Source: Candidatus Melainabacteria bacterium (GTDB taxonomy: Bacteria; Cyanobacteriota; Vampirovibrionia; 2-02-FULL-35-15). Taken from it: DNA of 64,000 nt. The translations under genes were made by a program, and so were the position numbers. A model generated the notes under the pieces. That model was given only the letters and a program-made list of their open reading frames with translations, was not told the origin of the DNA and did not search any database. Position 1 is the first letter of the stretch; each line of letters begins with the position of its first letter. Positions 33,107 to 42,387 of this stretch are shown here, piece after piece. The stretch spans positions 491,855-555,854 of the forward strand of contig JAHFBG010000001.1 of assembly GCA_023250155.1 (NCBI GenBank). The letters run 5' to 3'.

Positions 33107-36100
33107 TTGAAAATCGTTAATAAAATTGATTATTACAATAAAAATATTGTAAAGGCAAGTCTTTATCTGGCCATATATTTTGTATTTTTATCACTTACTA
33201 TTTTACGATCCCAGGCAGAAATAGCTAATAAAATACTTTTAAATAGTGAACCTGGTATTGAAAAAAATATACGACTAGAAACAGTTAATCTTTTTCCAAA
33301 CTGTCATGACTCGCATTGTTTTAAAAGACCAACTGATACCAGTATTTCAAATGATGGTTCATTTGTACTAGTAGCGGACTCTTCAAATCAAGGACAATCT
33401 GGAATCAATTTGCGAAGATTCAATTTTTCACAAGCAGGTTTTTCTGAAGGTCAAATCATACCATTACTTCAAAGTAGTACTGATGCACCTCTTTTAAATA
33501 TTTCTTTAAGTCAAAACAGCAAAAAAGCAGTTATTTACAGAGAACCTATTAAAACAGAAAATACTCTTGTTCAAATTATTGACCTGACAAGCAATACTGT
33601 AAAAGAACTAATGTCAGTAACCTCCATGGAATTGCAAATAGGGACTCCAGTCTTTATAGATCCTGAAGGGAAAAAACTAATTGCTGGAAGTTTTACAGGA
33701 ACACCAGCCCTATTAACAATTGATACAGATACAGATCAAATAACTAACCGTATTTCTTTACCTGACACTGTTCAATCCATTCAAGTAACACCGGACTTTA
33801 AAAAAGCATTAATTACTTATAATGATACGGCTTCACAATCAGTTTCAGTTTATAGTATTGATACTGGTTCTTTAATCAAAGTAACTATTGATCAAACATT
33901 AAGTACGCTATTAGATGACTTTCTGGGCATAGTAAGTACTGATTTATTTTCTAAACAAGCTGTAATTAGCTCTCTTGGTGGAAATCATGTTTTACATTTG
34001 CTCAATTTAGAAAACAATAAACTTAGATCTCAAATACTAGATAAAGCTTCAGATGGTCCAACTATTTCAGTAATATCTCCTGACGGAAAAACCATAATAT
34101 CTGCAGGAACTGTTTTAGATGATCCTATTGGACTAAAAGTGTATAAAACAGGCATTCAAAGTGATGGATCATTATCTAGTACTAAAACTGTTACATTCCC
34201 TGATGGAAGTATAACTCTTGATGTAACTATCTCTCCTGATCAAAGTAAAGTTTATATCCTTGTATTAAAAGCACAAAAAAAACAATTAAAAATTCTTTCT
34301 CTTAGAGATTTATCTTTGATTTCTGAAATCCCTGTCTCAAATGATAATGGACAAAGCTTTATACAAATTGATCCAAATGGTCGTTATGCTATTAGCCCTA
34401 ACACTAACACAGAACCTTCTGTTAGTATAATTCAAGACTTAAATCTTGGACCCATACTTAAAAGCATAAATCCAAATTCTGGGTTTACAGGATCTGATAC
34501 TGATTTTACTATCAATGGATTTATAAATCCTGCAATATTTTCTAATACAATGATTTGCTTTGGGACAAATCAGCTATGCTCACCAAATGCTACTCTGTCA
34601 AGTGACGGACTTACGATAACGGGTACTACACCGAAGTTTCAAGATATAGGAACTTTAGATGTTTTAATTGGAGCTAAATCAAATATAGATAGCTCAGTAA
34701 AGATAAGCAAATATGATAGTCTTTTCCAGGTTAAAAAAGGAACTGCTATAACAGTTGTAACTGACACTACTCCACCAGACATAACTATTTCTACACCGCA
34801 AGAATCAAGGATTTTAAATACAAAAAGAATTCTTGTTTTAGGAAAAGTAGATGGGACAGGCTCTCTGATTGATAGTATAACTGTAAATGGTAAAATCGCT
34901 GTCTTAACTTCAGAAGGTTCATCTTCGCCAAACATTGTTAACTTTTCAAGTGATGCACAGTTTTTAAATGATGGTAATAATGAAATTAAAATTGTTGCAA
35001 AAGATAAGTCAAATAATATAAGTGAAAAATCAGTTAAAATATCCATTGATACAATCAATCCTACAATTTCTGCAAATGTAGAAACTATAGGTAACGAGCA
35101 ATTCCAAGTAACAGGAAAAGTTGATGGAACAGGTTCAAATATAGCTTCAATAAAGGTTAATAATGTATCCGTATCTTTTAAAGAAGGGCAAGAAGCAAGT
35201 TTTTCTACGATAACAAATATACAACCGATTAAAATTGTAGTTTTCGATAAAGCAGGAAATAAAAACGAATCAACAATTTCAAATACTCAAGGACAAGATA
35301 AAAAACCACCTGTTATTGTAGTCTCAACACCAAATAATGGACAAGCATTTGAAGATACAAATAATATTCAAGTAGCATTTACAGTGACTGATGATTCAAG
35401 TGTCAAAGAAATTTCCTTCAATGGAATGACACTACCTATCACTAATACTTATGTACAAAATATTACACTTAAACCTGGTCAAAACTTAATTTCAATCTCT
35501 GCCATCGATACAAGTGGTAACTCATCAAGTACAAAAATTATTGTATCCTATGCCCCCCTAGAATCTGAATCAACACCCATACCAACACCAACTCCTACCC
35601 CTACGAGCTCACCCATAACAAATAAAGGTAATGAGCAACCACAAGAAAAGCAAATCATTACATTAGATCCTGATACTGATGATTTAGGAACAGCCTTGAT
35701 TAATAAATTTACTGAATTGACTAAGGATGGTATGCTCGTGGATATTGGCTCTACACTTTCAGTTGAAATTACAAATGCACCACCAATTCCAGAAGGTGAA
35801 CCTGCTAAAATTGAAGTTCCTAAAATTAAAACTCTTGAAGATGCTGCAGCAAGCGAATCCAGTGATATTCCTAAAGGTTTTTCATTTGCAACAAACATAA
35901 ATTTTTCAAATAATAACCGTATTCAAATTACTGATGAAGTAAAGAACAGGCAAAATGTAGCTGTATTGCAGGACAGTAAAGGTAGAACATTTATAGTTGG
36001 TTTTGCATTTTTTAGAGGAGTTATAGGTAGTAGTAAATTAAGAGCACAAAAGAATTTTAAATTTCAGTCCGTTGATGGAACACCTCAAGAGCTTATTACT

Positions 36101-36622
36101 ACGTTCACGGTTCCTGGAGACGCAACTGAAGGGGATGTAACAGTTTCAATATTAAATCAAAATGAATCGCTAGCTACAATTCCACTAAAAGTAGCCCCAT
36201 CAAAGGAAGTAAAAGTAGGTAAAAAACTTATAGACAAGCCTCAAATTAAAGAACCGATAATTGCTGAAGTTCAAAGGTCAGGGAAGCAACTATTACTAAG
36301 AGTTAAAGGTAGAAATTTCATTGGGAAGATTGCTACTATAGATGGACAGTTAGAGAGATTGATTGGAAAAGCAAATGCATTAACAAATATAACTTTTACG
36401 CCAGATGAAGGAATTAGAGTGAAAAGATTTAAGCTTAAAGGAAATAAGCTAATTGAATTAGTTGCTGAACTAGATGACAATATAAAACCAGGTGTTAAGT
36501 TCTTTAACGTAATCACACCAAAAGGTGCAGATATAGGTGGAATTGTATTTCCAGAAACCTTATCTAATGGAAGATTACAAACTACTGCATCTCCTGTGAG
36601 TTTGATTTTGGAAAATCCATAA
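33107..36622 (+). CDS. Large secreted propeller/Ig-domain protein
   Basis: About 1171 residues. I prefer TTG at 33107, preceded by GAGGTG, over TTG at 33095. A hydrophobic segment (about 19-38) with cleavage near RSQA-EI is a signal peptide. Residues about 60-445 form YVTN-like propeller blades (ISPDGKTIISAG, ISPDQSKVYILVL). An IPT/TIG domain with GFTGSDTDFTINGF is near 460, followed by Ig-like domains with DTTPPDITI and DNSxNxSxKxxxI patterns, a PTPTPTPTSSP linker near 825-835, and a C-terminal domain containing IQITDEVKNRQNVAVLQDSKGR. It is likely a surface or extracellular adhesion or binding protein. Confidence 0.75.
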   Translation: MKIVNKIDYYNKNIVKASLYLAIYFVFLSLTILRSQAEIANKILLNSEPGIEKNIRLETVNLFPNCHDSHCFKRPTDTSISNDGSFVLVADSSNQGQSGINLRRFNFSQAGFSEGQIIPLLQSSTDAPLLNISLSQNSKKAVIYREPIKTENTLVQIIDLTSNTVKELMSVTSMELQIGTPVFIDPEGKKLIAGSFTGTPALLTIDTDTDQITNRISLPDTVQSIQVTPDFKKALITYNDTASQSVSVYSIDTGSLIKVTIDQTLSTLLDDFLGIVSTDLFSKQAVISSLGGNHVLHLLNLENNKLRSQILDKASDGPTISVISPDGKTIISAGTVLDDPIGLKVYKTGIQSDGSLSSTKTVTFPDGSITLDVTISPDQSKVYILVLKAQKKQLKILSLRDLSLISEIPVSNDNGQSFIQIDPNGRYAISPNTNTEPSVSIIQDLNLGPILKSINPNSGFTGSDTDFTINGFINPAIFSNTMICFGTNQLCSPNATLSSDGLTITGTTPKFQDIGTLDVLIGAKSNIDSSVKISKYDSLFQVKKGTAITVVTDTTPPDITISTPQESRILNTKRILVLGKVDGTGSLIDSITVNGKIAVLTSEGSSSPNIVNFSSDAQFLNDGNNEIKIVAKDKSNNISEKSVKISIDTINPTISANVETIGNEQFQVTGKVDGTGSNIASIKVNNVSVSFKEGQEASFSTITNIQPIKIVVFDKAGNKNESTISNTQGQDKKPPVIVVSTPNNGQAFEDTNNIQVAFTVTDDSSVKEISFNGMTLPITNTYVQNITLKPGQNLISISAIDTSGNSSSTKIIVSYAPLESESTPIPTPTPTPTSSPITNKGNEQPQEKQIITLDPDTDDLGTALINKFTELTKDGMLVDIGSTLSVEITNAPPIPEGEPAKIEVPKIKTLEDAAASESSDIPKGFSFATNINFSNNNRIQITDEVKNRQNVAVLQDSKGRTFIVGFAFFRGVIGSSKLRAQKNFKFQSVDGTPQELITTFTVPGDATEGDVTVSILNQNESLATIPLKVAPSKEVKVGKKLIDKPQIKEPIIAEVQRSGKQLLLRVKGRNFIGKIATIDGQLERLIGKANALTNITFTPDEGIRVKRFKLKGNKLIELVAELDDNIKPGVKFFNVITPKGADIGGIVFPETLSNGRLQTTASPVSLILENP

Positions 36623-36629
36623 ATAAAAA

Positions 36630-37286
36630 TTATTTATTAGACTGTTGAAGCAACTGTTCTTTTCTTTCATTTAGTTTTTTAATGGACTCATCAGCTCTTG
36701 ACTGCTCTAGCTTAATTTTTTCATCCAGGGCTTTTAACCTATCTGGAATAAAATGCTTGCCTACTTGTTCTAATGAACCTATTAGTATACTAACTTCTTT
36801 ATCTCTATCAACGAAACTCCCAAGCAGCTCAAGAAGTTCAGAGAACTCTTCACTATTTTTAATTTTTAATTCTTCATCATGCTTATACCAGCGAGTCCTT
36901 GTTACATAACCCATTTCATCTTCATAATGTGCTTCTTCCCAAGCATCCGTTATGCCACGTCCAGCTTCTACATATTTATGATTTACTACTTCATAAGATT
37001 CATATTCTCCAGATGTATGATAAGTACTATTTAATTTTATATTATTATTTTCAATAGTAATTTTAAAGTCTACTTTGGAACCAATTGAACAATCTGGCTT
37101 CAAGCCAGGTAAATGCTGAAATGTAAGAGCACTTTCATCTGCAGCTTCAAGAGATAAATCAGCAGATAATGGTTCACTGTGTACATGTGTTTTTCCTTCT
37201 CCAGTCAACTCTGATTTAACGATTGTAGTTGTAGTTTTTGGTTCATGAAATTGAAAGTGTCTTAAGTTTATACCTTGTACATTCAT
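36630..37286 (-). CDS. Orphan protein with C-terminal coiled coil
   Basis: A 218-residue protein with an excellent AAGGAGG ribosome binding site. Residues 1-140 are beta-rich (VDFKITIENNNIKLNSTYHTSG). The last 70 residues (LKALDEKIKLEQSRADESIKK) form a highly charged coiled coil. No signal peptide and no family recognised. Upstream on its own strand lies TTCTTAACCA, similar to the CTTAACC motifs upstream of other orphans. It converges on the secreted protein gene with a 7-base gap. Confidence 0.6.
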   Translation of the reverse strand: MNVQGINLRHFQFHEPKTTTTIVKSELTGEGKTHVHSEPLSADLSLEAADESALTFQHLPGLKPDCSIGSKVDFKITIENNNIKLNSTYHTSGEYESYEVVNHKYVEAGRGITDAWEEAHYEDEMGYVTRTRWYKHDEELKIKNSEEFSELLELLGSFVDRDKEVSILIGSLEQVGKHFIPDRLKALDEKIKLEQSRADESIKKLNERKEQLLQQSNK

Positions 37287-37456
37287 AGATACCTCCTTAA
37301 TTTAAATTGTAGTTAGTGACTATTTATACTATAAAATTTATGGGGATTGGTTAAGAATAGTCTTATTAAAGGCTTTAATAAAATAATAAATAACTAATTA
37401 CTCTAAAAAAAGTGGGATTTACTAACTAAGCATTGAAATCTTAATTAAGTTTTGTA

Positions 37457-37861
37457 TCAGTCCTGTATAGTAATCAAGCCTCTCTGAGACTCTCTTAACA
37501 ATCTACGTGCCAACACAATTCCTTGAATAACTTTTGTATTGTTTTTATTTGAATCTAATGTGCTTAATTCTTCAGTAAGGTCCACTATTAAAGAAAGCAT
37601 ATTATGTTTTAAGAATGAGATTCTCTCGCTAAGCTCTTCTTTAGTTAACTCTTGTGAATTAGAAATCAAATCTTTAGATAGTAACTTTGCTTTTCTACAA
37701 AGCATATTTAATCTGTCCGCTGCTTGTAATCTATATTCTGAGCTTAAGGTTTCAGCTGCAACCATTAGGTTATTGCTGATTATGCTAAATAAACTGGACA
37801 ATTGACGATCACGATTTAACTCTTCTTGATTTGCTACAAACCTTTTTACTTCTTCACTCAT
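37457..37861 (-). CDS. Small helical orphan protein
   Basis: A 134-residue protein, almost entirely alpha-helical (QLSSLFSIISNNLMVAAETL, RLNMLCRKAKLLSKDLI, ARRLLRESQRGL). It is probably a small helical bundle. No signal peptide, cofactor motif or recognised family. It lies between an orphan and the peptide-binding lipoprotein gene, all on the minus strand but with gaps of 170 and about 200 bases, in which I see no further gene. Confidence 0.6.
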   Translation of the reverse strand: MSEEVKRFVANQEELNRDRQLSSLFSIISNNLMVAAETLSSEYRLQAADRLNMLCRKAKLLSKDLISNSQELTKEELSERISFLKHNMLSLIVDLTEELSTLDSNKNNTKVIQGIVLARRLLRESQRGLITIQD

Positions 37862-38060
37862 TTTTTAATCTTACCCACCTATTAAATTGATTGTACATTA
37901 ATATCGCTACTAATATAAAGACTCAATCCTAAAATAATTATTTAGATTTGAAGGTTTATAAGATTAAATATTGTTAATAATTTATTTAGAATTCGATAAA
38001 TTTTGTGAATTCTCATAGCAAAAAAGTTATGCTTCGGAACAATCAACCATTTAGTGTATT

Positions 38061-39647
38061 TCAATCAACTGAAACTTCATCACAAAAAACAAGATCCATG
38101 GCATTAAAGTTCAAGTTAGAAACCCAAGGCTTCTTAAGTAGAATCTGAGTGTTAAAAAACAAAGGAGCTATAGCAACTTCTTCTTCAAGTAGTAGCTTCT
38201 GGGCCTTTTGGTAAAGCAATTGTCTTTCCTTAAGTGAAAGGGTAGAAGCTGCTTTTAAAATCAAATCATCATAGTGTTTGTTTCTCCACTTGCCATGATT
38301 GTTTCCTGAAGTGCTGGTGAACAGCGTCATAAAAGTATCAGGATCAGGATAATCAGCTCCCCAGCTCATTCTAAAAAGATGAGGAGGATCTTCCTGCAAA
38401 GTATTAAGATAAACCTTCCACTCCATATTTACTAGGTTTACTTCTATATTGAACACTTTTTTCCAGAGTGCCTGAGCTGCTTCTGCAATGAGCTTTGTAT
38501 CTTCGCGTGTTGGAAAAATCATTGTTACATCTGGAAAGTTTTTACCATTTGGATATCCTGCTTTTTCTAATAATTCTTTTGCAAGTGTAGGATTATAACC
38601 ACAACCAATAGTTGGTTCATAAAAATCTTTTAAGCCAGGTGGAATCCAAGTAGAAGATGGAAGTTCTCCTCTATGCAAAACTTTTGGAAAAACATTTCTA
38701 TCAAGAGCATGACTAAATGCTTTTCGAACCAAGTGATTGTCAAAAGGGGGTTTTGTAATATTGAAACCTACATACGTGGCTCGAAGCAAAGGGTATGTTT
38801 CAGCCTCTTTCATATTATTAATGGTTTCAATTTCACTGATAGGGATAGAACGTGAATCAATGAAATCAAGCTCATCATTTGAATATAGGGCAAATGCACT
38901 TGACTGCTCAGAGACAATAAAATATCTAATTTCCTGTAGTTTTGGCTCAGGATTTTTATAAAATGAATTTTTTATAAGTGATATTTTGTATTCATGTTGC
39001 CATTGATCTAATTTAAATGGACCACATGAAACAATATTTTTTGGTTCAGTCCAGTCATCCCCATATTTTTCAATTATGTCTTTTCTATGTGGAAAAAATA
39101 CTCCCCATGAAGTAAGGTTTAAAAAAAAGGCAAGAGGCTTCTCTAATTCTACTTCAATGACATCATCTTGCAAAACCCTTATACCAAGCCCCTTTGGATT
39201 TTCTAATTTCCCAGTATTGTATAGATATGCATTTTTAATAGGGTACATAAGGTATGCATAAGGAGCTCCTGTACTTGGTCTTAAAAGCCTTTCCCATCCA
39301 TACGCAAAATCACCTGCAAGAACAGATCTACCATCAGACCACTTAGCTCCTTTATCTAAATAAAATCTATAAACCTTCCCATCCTTTGATACATCCCAAT
39401 TCTTAGCTATAGAGGGAACTGATTTTAAATCATTATCATACTTAGTAAGCCCAGTCATTATGTTTGTGATCACATCGAAAGAATAAGAATCAGTAGCTTT
39501 AGACCAGTCAAGAGAATCGGGTTCAAAGCCGAGATTTAATCTTAAAACTCCTTGAATATATTTTTTCTTTTTTAAATTTGTGCAACCAAATGATGGCAGC
39601 AATATTGAGCTTAAGAGTAGTTTGTTGAATTGGCGGCGAGTAAGCAT
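38061..39647 (-). CDS. Peptide ABC transporter substrate-binding lipoprotein (family 5)
   Basis: A 528-residue solute-binding protein of the OppA/DppA type. ATG at 39647 is chosen because it gives MLTRRQFNKLLLSSILLPSF followed by the lipobox GC, a signal with a twin-arginine-like RR. Family 5 signatures follow: LNLGFEPDSLDWSKATD, KDGKVYRFYLDKGAKWSDG near 95-115, and ATYVGFNITKPPFDNHLVRKA. No permease or ATPase genes are adjacent, so it is an orphan receptor. A second family member lies at 54804. The 7-bp TAGCGTA array sits just upstream. Confidence 0.88.
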   Translation of the reverse strand: MLTRRQFNKLLLSSILLPSFGCTNLKKKKYIQGVLRLNLGFEPDSLDWSKATDSYSFDVITNIMTGLTKYDNDLKSVPSIAKNWDVSKDGKVYRFYLDKGAKWSDGRSVLAGDFAYGWERLLRPSTGAPYAYLMYPIKNAYLYNTGKLENPKGLGIRVLQDDVIEVELEKPLAFFLNLTSWGVFFPHRKDIIEKYGDDWTEPKNIVSCGPFKLDQWQHEYKISLIKNSFYKNPEPKLQEIRYFIVSEQSSAFALYSNDELDFIDSRSIPISEIETINNMKEAETYPLLRATYVGFNITKPPFDNHLVRKAFSHALDRNVFPKVLHRGELPSSTWIPPGLKDFYEPTIGCGYNPTLAKELLEKAGYPNGKNFPDVTMIFPTREDTKLIAEAAQALWKKVFNIEVNLVNMEWKVYLNTLQEDPPHLFRMSWGADYPDPDTFMTLFTSTSGNNHGKWRNKHYDDLILKAASTLSLKERQLLYQKAQKLLLEEEVAIAPLFFNTQILLKKPWVSNLNFNAMDLVFCDEVSVD

Positions 39648-39652
39648 ATTTC

Positions 39653-39687
39653 TAGCGTATAGCGTATAGCGTTTAGTGGATAGAAGG
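39653..39687 (+). repeat. 7-bp tandem array, TAGCGTA family
   Basis: Five heptamers: TAGCGTA twice, TAGCGTT, TAGTGGA, TAGAAGG. They lie in the divergent promoter region between the lipoprotein gene and 39721. A related array lies at 12033. Confidence 0.8.
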
Positions 39688-39705
39688 AAAGACCTTTTGT
39701 TATAG

Positions 39706-39711
39706 TATAAT
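39706..39711 (+). promoter_or_regulatory. Putative -10 hexamer upstream of 39721
   Basis: A perfect TATAAT ends 9 bases before the ATG at 39721, with no ribosome binding site between them. Confidence 0.45.
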
Positions 39712-39720
39712 TTAACTACT

Positions 39721-40116
39721 ATGTTAAAAGACCTTGCAAAGTTAATCTTAACCTCAAAAGCTGCACTAGATATAGTAAAAGAAAAAGTAGAGTCAAAAGC
39801 AGTTGAGTGTTTAGTACAGCTCAAACAATTTACTGACAAATCACAAAGCAATTCCTCCAATGGACAAAACACTGATAAAACATGTAAATTAAAAGAAAAA
39901 GCAAAAGAAGAATTGTTTCAATTACTAAATGAAATTACACATAGAACTCAGATTAATGAATCTCAACTTAGAGGTTTTATAAAAGATAAACTCACAGAGC
40001 TTACAAACAATGCTCTTTTAGATTCCACAGAACTTAACGATATTAGATCTGAAATTGCATCTCTTAGAGCTGAAATATCTGATTTAAAATCTGAACTTCA
40101 GTTAATAAAACGGTAA
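39721..40116 (+). CDS. Phasin-like coiled-coil protein
   Basis: A 131-residue helical protein. The last 35 residues (ELNDIRSEIASLRAEISDLK) form a leucine/isoleucine heptad coiled coil. The N-terminal two thirds resemble small phasin-like or PHA-associated helical proteins in composition only. It lies 6 bases before the UbiB-like kinase gene on the same strand, so the two are probably cotranscribed and may act together. Confidence 0.6.
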   Translation: MLKDLAKLILTSKAALDIVKEKVESKAVECLVQLKQFTDKSQSNSSNGQNTDKTCKLKEKAKEELFQLLNEITHRTQINESQLRGFIKDKLTELTNNALLDSTELNDIRSEIASLRAEISDLKSELQLIKR

Positions 40117-40122
40117 TTTATC

Positions 40123-41931
40123 TTGGCTCAAATATTAGAAAAAATAAAAACCAAAACAACTGAGCATCTTTTTTACAATAAAGAGCTTGTTCAAAACAAA
40201 TTTAAACTGCCTACTAAAACTAAAGATTTTAAACACACTTTTTTTTCATCTCTTAGAGAAACTGTTCTACTTAACTATTACTGCTTAAGAGATAAAAGAT
40301 TTAGGCAAATTTCATCTGTGGTTTTTAAATTGCTAAAACAATATAAAAAAGACAAGATAAATATTCCAACTTATTTAAGAGATGCTCTTTTTGAGCTTGG
40401 TTCAACGTTTATTAAAATAGGACAGTTTCTATCAAGTAGAACTGATCTTTTAGCCAAAGAATACATTGATACTTTATCTGATTTACAAGACTCTGTTCCA
40501 CCATTACCGTTTAAAGATATTCAAACCATAATTGAATCTGAATTTAAAAAGCCTATATCTTCTATGTTTAGGGTTATTGAAAGTAAACCAATTGCTTCAG
40601 CTAGTATTGGTCAGGTACACAAAGCAGAATTATTAAATGGTATACAAGTAGTAATAAAAGTTCAAAGGCCAAACCTTCAATCTATCTTTTATCAAGATCT
40701 TGCTATATTAAGATGTTTAGCTACATTCTTTGAAAGAAATACACAGATTGGAAAAGAACGTGAATGGGTTGACATAATCGATGAGATTGGAAAAACACTT
40801 TTTGAAGAGATTGATTTTATAGAAGAAGGTAGAAATGCTGATCGCTTTAGGAGAAATTTAAAACATGAAGAAAAGATTTATATACCAAAGATTTTTTGGC
40901 AATGTACTTCTAGAAAGGTTCTTACTATTGAGTTTGTTCCAGGCATTAAAATAACAGATGTAAATCTATTGAGAGAAAAAAAATTAAATCCTAAAGAAAT
41001 TGCTTTCACTTTAGTCAATGCCTATTTTAAGCAATTTTTTGAAGATGGCTTTTATCATGCAGATCCACATCCTGGAAACTTAGTAGTCAGAGATGATGGA
41101 GTAATTGTTTTTTATGATTTTGGAATGGTGGGAAGACTTTCAGACAATATTAAATCTGAATTAGCTAATATCTTAATTAGCGCTATGACTAATGACACTG
41201 ACACTTTAGTACAAACAATGAATAAATTAAACTTGTTTAAGAATGATACTGACACAGCACCAATTAAAAGAATAATAGAACAAGCTGCATATAAATATTA
41301 CAATGGCACAAAACTAAATGAGCTGAATACTGAAGAGATCGAGGGGGATTTAAAACTTTTATTTGATAAAAAACCCATGAAGCTGCCAAGTAAGTTTACT
41401 TACACACTTAGAGCAACAGGTGCATTAGAAGGCATTTGTCGTACTTTAGATCCCCAGTTTAGCTTAATGAATAATGTAAGACCCTATTTTGAATCCTTGG
41501 TAAAAAATGAGTTGGGTGAGCCTAACTTAGACATTATAAAAAATATGTTTCCCGAACAAATCAAACTGATTGAAAAGCTTAACAACAAAATAAAAATTTA
41601 TCTTGAGGTTTTACAAGAACTACCTAGATATGTAAGTGAAAGTGAAATAAAAAATAGTAAAACAAAAACAGAAACAATTCAACCCAAGCACATTACAAAT
41701 CTTGAACAAGAAAATGAGTTGCTTCAAAAAGAAATTAGCACTTTAAATTCAAAACTAAACAGTAGTTACAGCATAATATTTCTTATTTGTCTCGTTTTTA
41801 TTGGAAGCTTTTTAATCGAGAAAGAAGGTCCTTTTATTAGTTTTCTTGGCTTTGTTTTACTTGGTTCTTCTTTAATTGGTTCTATAGCAATAGTATGGGT
41901 ATCAATTTTTAATAAGAAGATGATAGAATAA
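40123..41931 (+). CDS. ABC1/AarF/UbiB family atypical kinase
   Basis: A 602-residue UbiB-type protein kinase-like ATPase. KIGQ at 98-101 is the defining KxGQ motif, ASIGQVHKA at 160-168 replaces the glycine-rich loop, IKVQRP near 178-183 holds the ATP lysine, and YHADPHPGNL (about 309-318) and YDFGMVG (about 328-334) are the catalytic and metal loops. A coiled coil near 530 and two transmembrane helices at the C-terminus (about 545-600) anchor it in the membrane, as in isoprenoid-lipid UbiB homologues. TTG start. Several UbiB-like proteins occur in cyanobacteria; the substrate is unknown. Confidence 0.9.
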   Translation: MAQILEKIKTKTTEHLFYNKELVQNKFKLPTKTKDFKHTFFSSLRETVLLNYYCLRDKRFRQISSVVFKLLKQYKKDKINIPTYLRDALFELGSTFIKIGQFLSSRTDLLAKEYIDTLSDLQDSVPPLPFKDIQTIIESEFKKPISSMFRVIESKPIASASIGQVHKAELLNGIQVVIKVQRPNLQSIFYQDLAILRCLATFFERNTQIGKEREWVDIIDEIGKTLFEEIDFIEEGRNADRFRRNLKHEEKIYIPKIFWQCTSRKVLTIEFVPGIKITDVNLLREKKLNPKEIAFTLVNAYFKQFFEDGFYHADPHPGNLVVRDDGVIVFYDFGMVGRLSDNIKSELANILISAMTNDTDTLVQTMNKLNLFKNDTDTAPIKRIIEQAAYKYYNGTKLNELNTEEIEGDLKLLFDKKPMKLPSKFTYTLRATGALEGICRTLDPQFSLMNNVRPYFESLVKNELGEPNLDIIKNMFPEQIKLIEKLNNKIKIYLEVLQELPRYVSESEIKNSKTKTETIQPKHITNLEQENELLQKEISTLNSKLNSSYSIIFLICLVFIGSFLIEKEGPFISFLGFVLLGSSLIGSIAIVWVSIFNKKMIE

Positions 41932-41958
41932 CCCTCATATGAAAGGATATTTAAAAAT

Positions 41959-42366
41959 ATGAACAGTCAGTCTAATACATACACTCAGCCCTTGGCCGAT
42001 ATTAACCACATCGTTTTAGTAGGACGTGCTGGTAGAGATCCTGAGATTAGATATTTTGATTCTGGTAAAGTAGTTACTACATTTAGCCTTGCAGTAAATC
42101 GTCCTGCAAAAGATGCACAAACCGATTGGTTTGATATTGAAATGTGGGGAAAGCAAGCAGAAATTGCAGGTGAGTATGTTAAAAAAGGTTCATTGATTGG
42201 TATTGAAGGGAAAATTAGATGGGACAGTTGGGTTAGTAAAGATTCTGGTGAAACAAATATTAAACCACTTGTAATTGCTGACAACATTAGACTACTTGGT
42301 AGTAAAAAAGACAATAATCCAGGTGCTACATCACAGTCAAATTCATTTGATACTGCTCAAGCATAG
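41959..42366 (+). CDS. ssb: Single-stranded DNA-binding protein
   Basis: OB-fold protein of 135 residues. NHIVLVGRAGRDPEIRYFDSG near 16-36, FSLAVNRP and the DWFDIEMWGKQAEIAGEYV segment are typical of bacterial SSB. Unusually, it ends in NSFDTAQA and lacks the acidic DDDIPF-type tip through which SSB normally recruits partner proteins. A second SSB elsewhere in the genome, or a divergent function, is possible. AAAGGA precedes the ATG. Confidence 0.9.
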   Translation: MNSQSNTYTQPLADINHIVLVGRAGRDPEIRYFDSGKVVTTFSLAVNRPAKDAQTDWFDIEMWGKQAEIAGEYVKKGSLIGIEGKIRWDSWVSKDSGETNIKPLVIADNIRLLGSKKDNNPGATSQSNSFDTAQA

Positions 42367-42387
42367 AAGTAAGAAAAACAGGACTTT

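Noticed and set aside
35560..35610. Pro-Thr repeat in the secreted protein at 33107 as another mobile array
   Set aside because: It is an ordinary PTPTP linker with codon-length period, typical of extracellular multidomain proteins.
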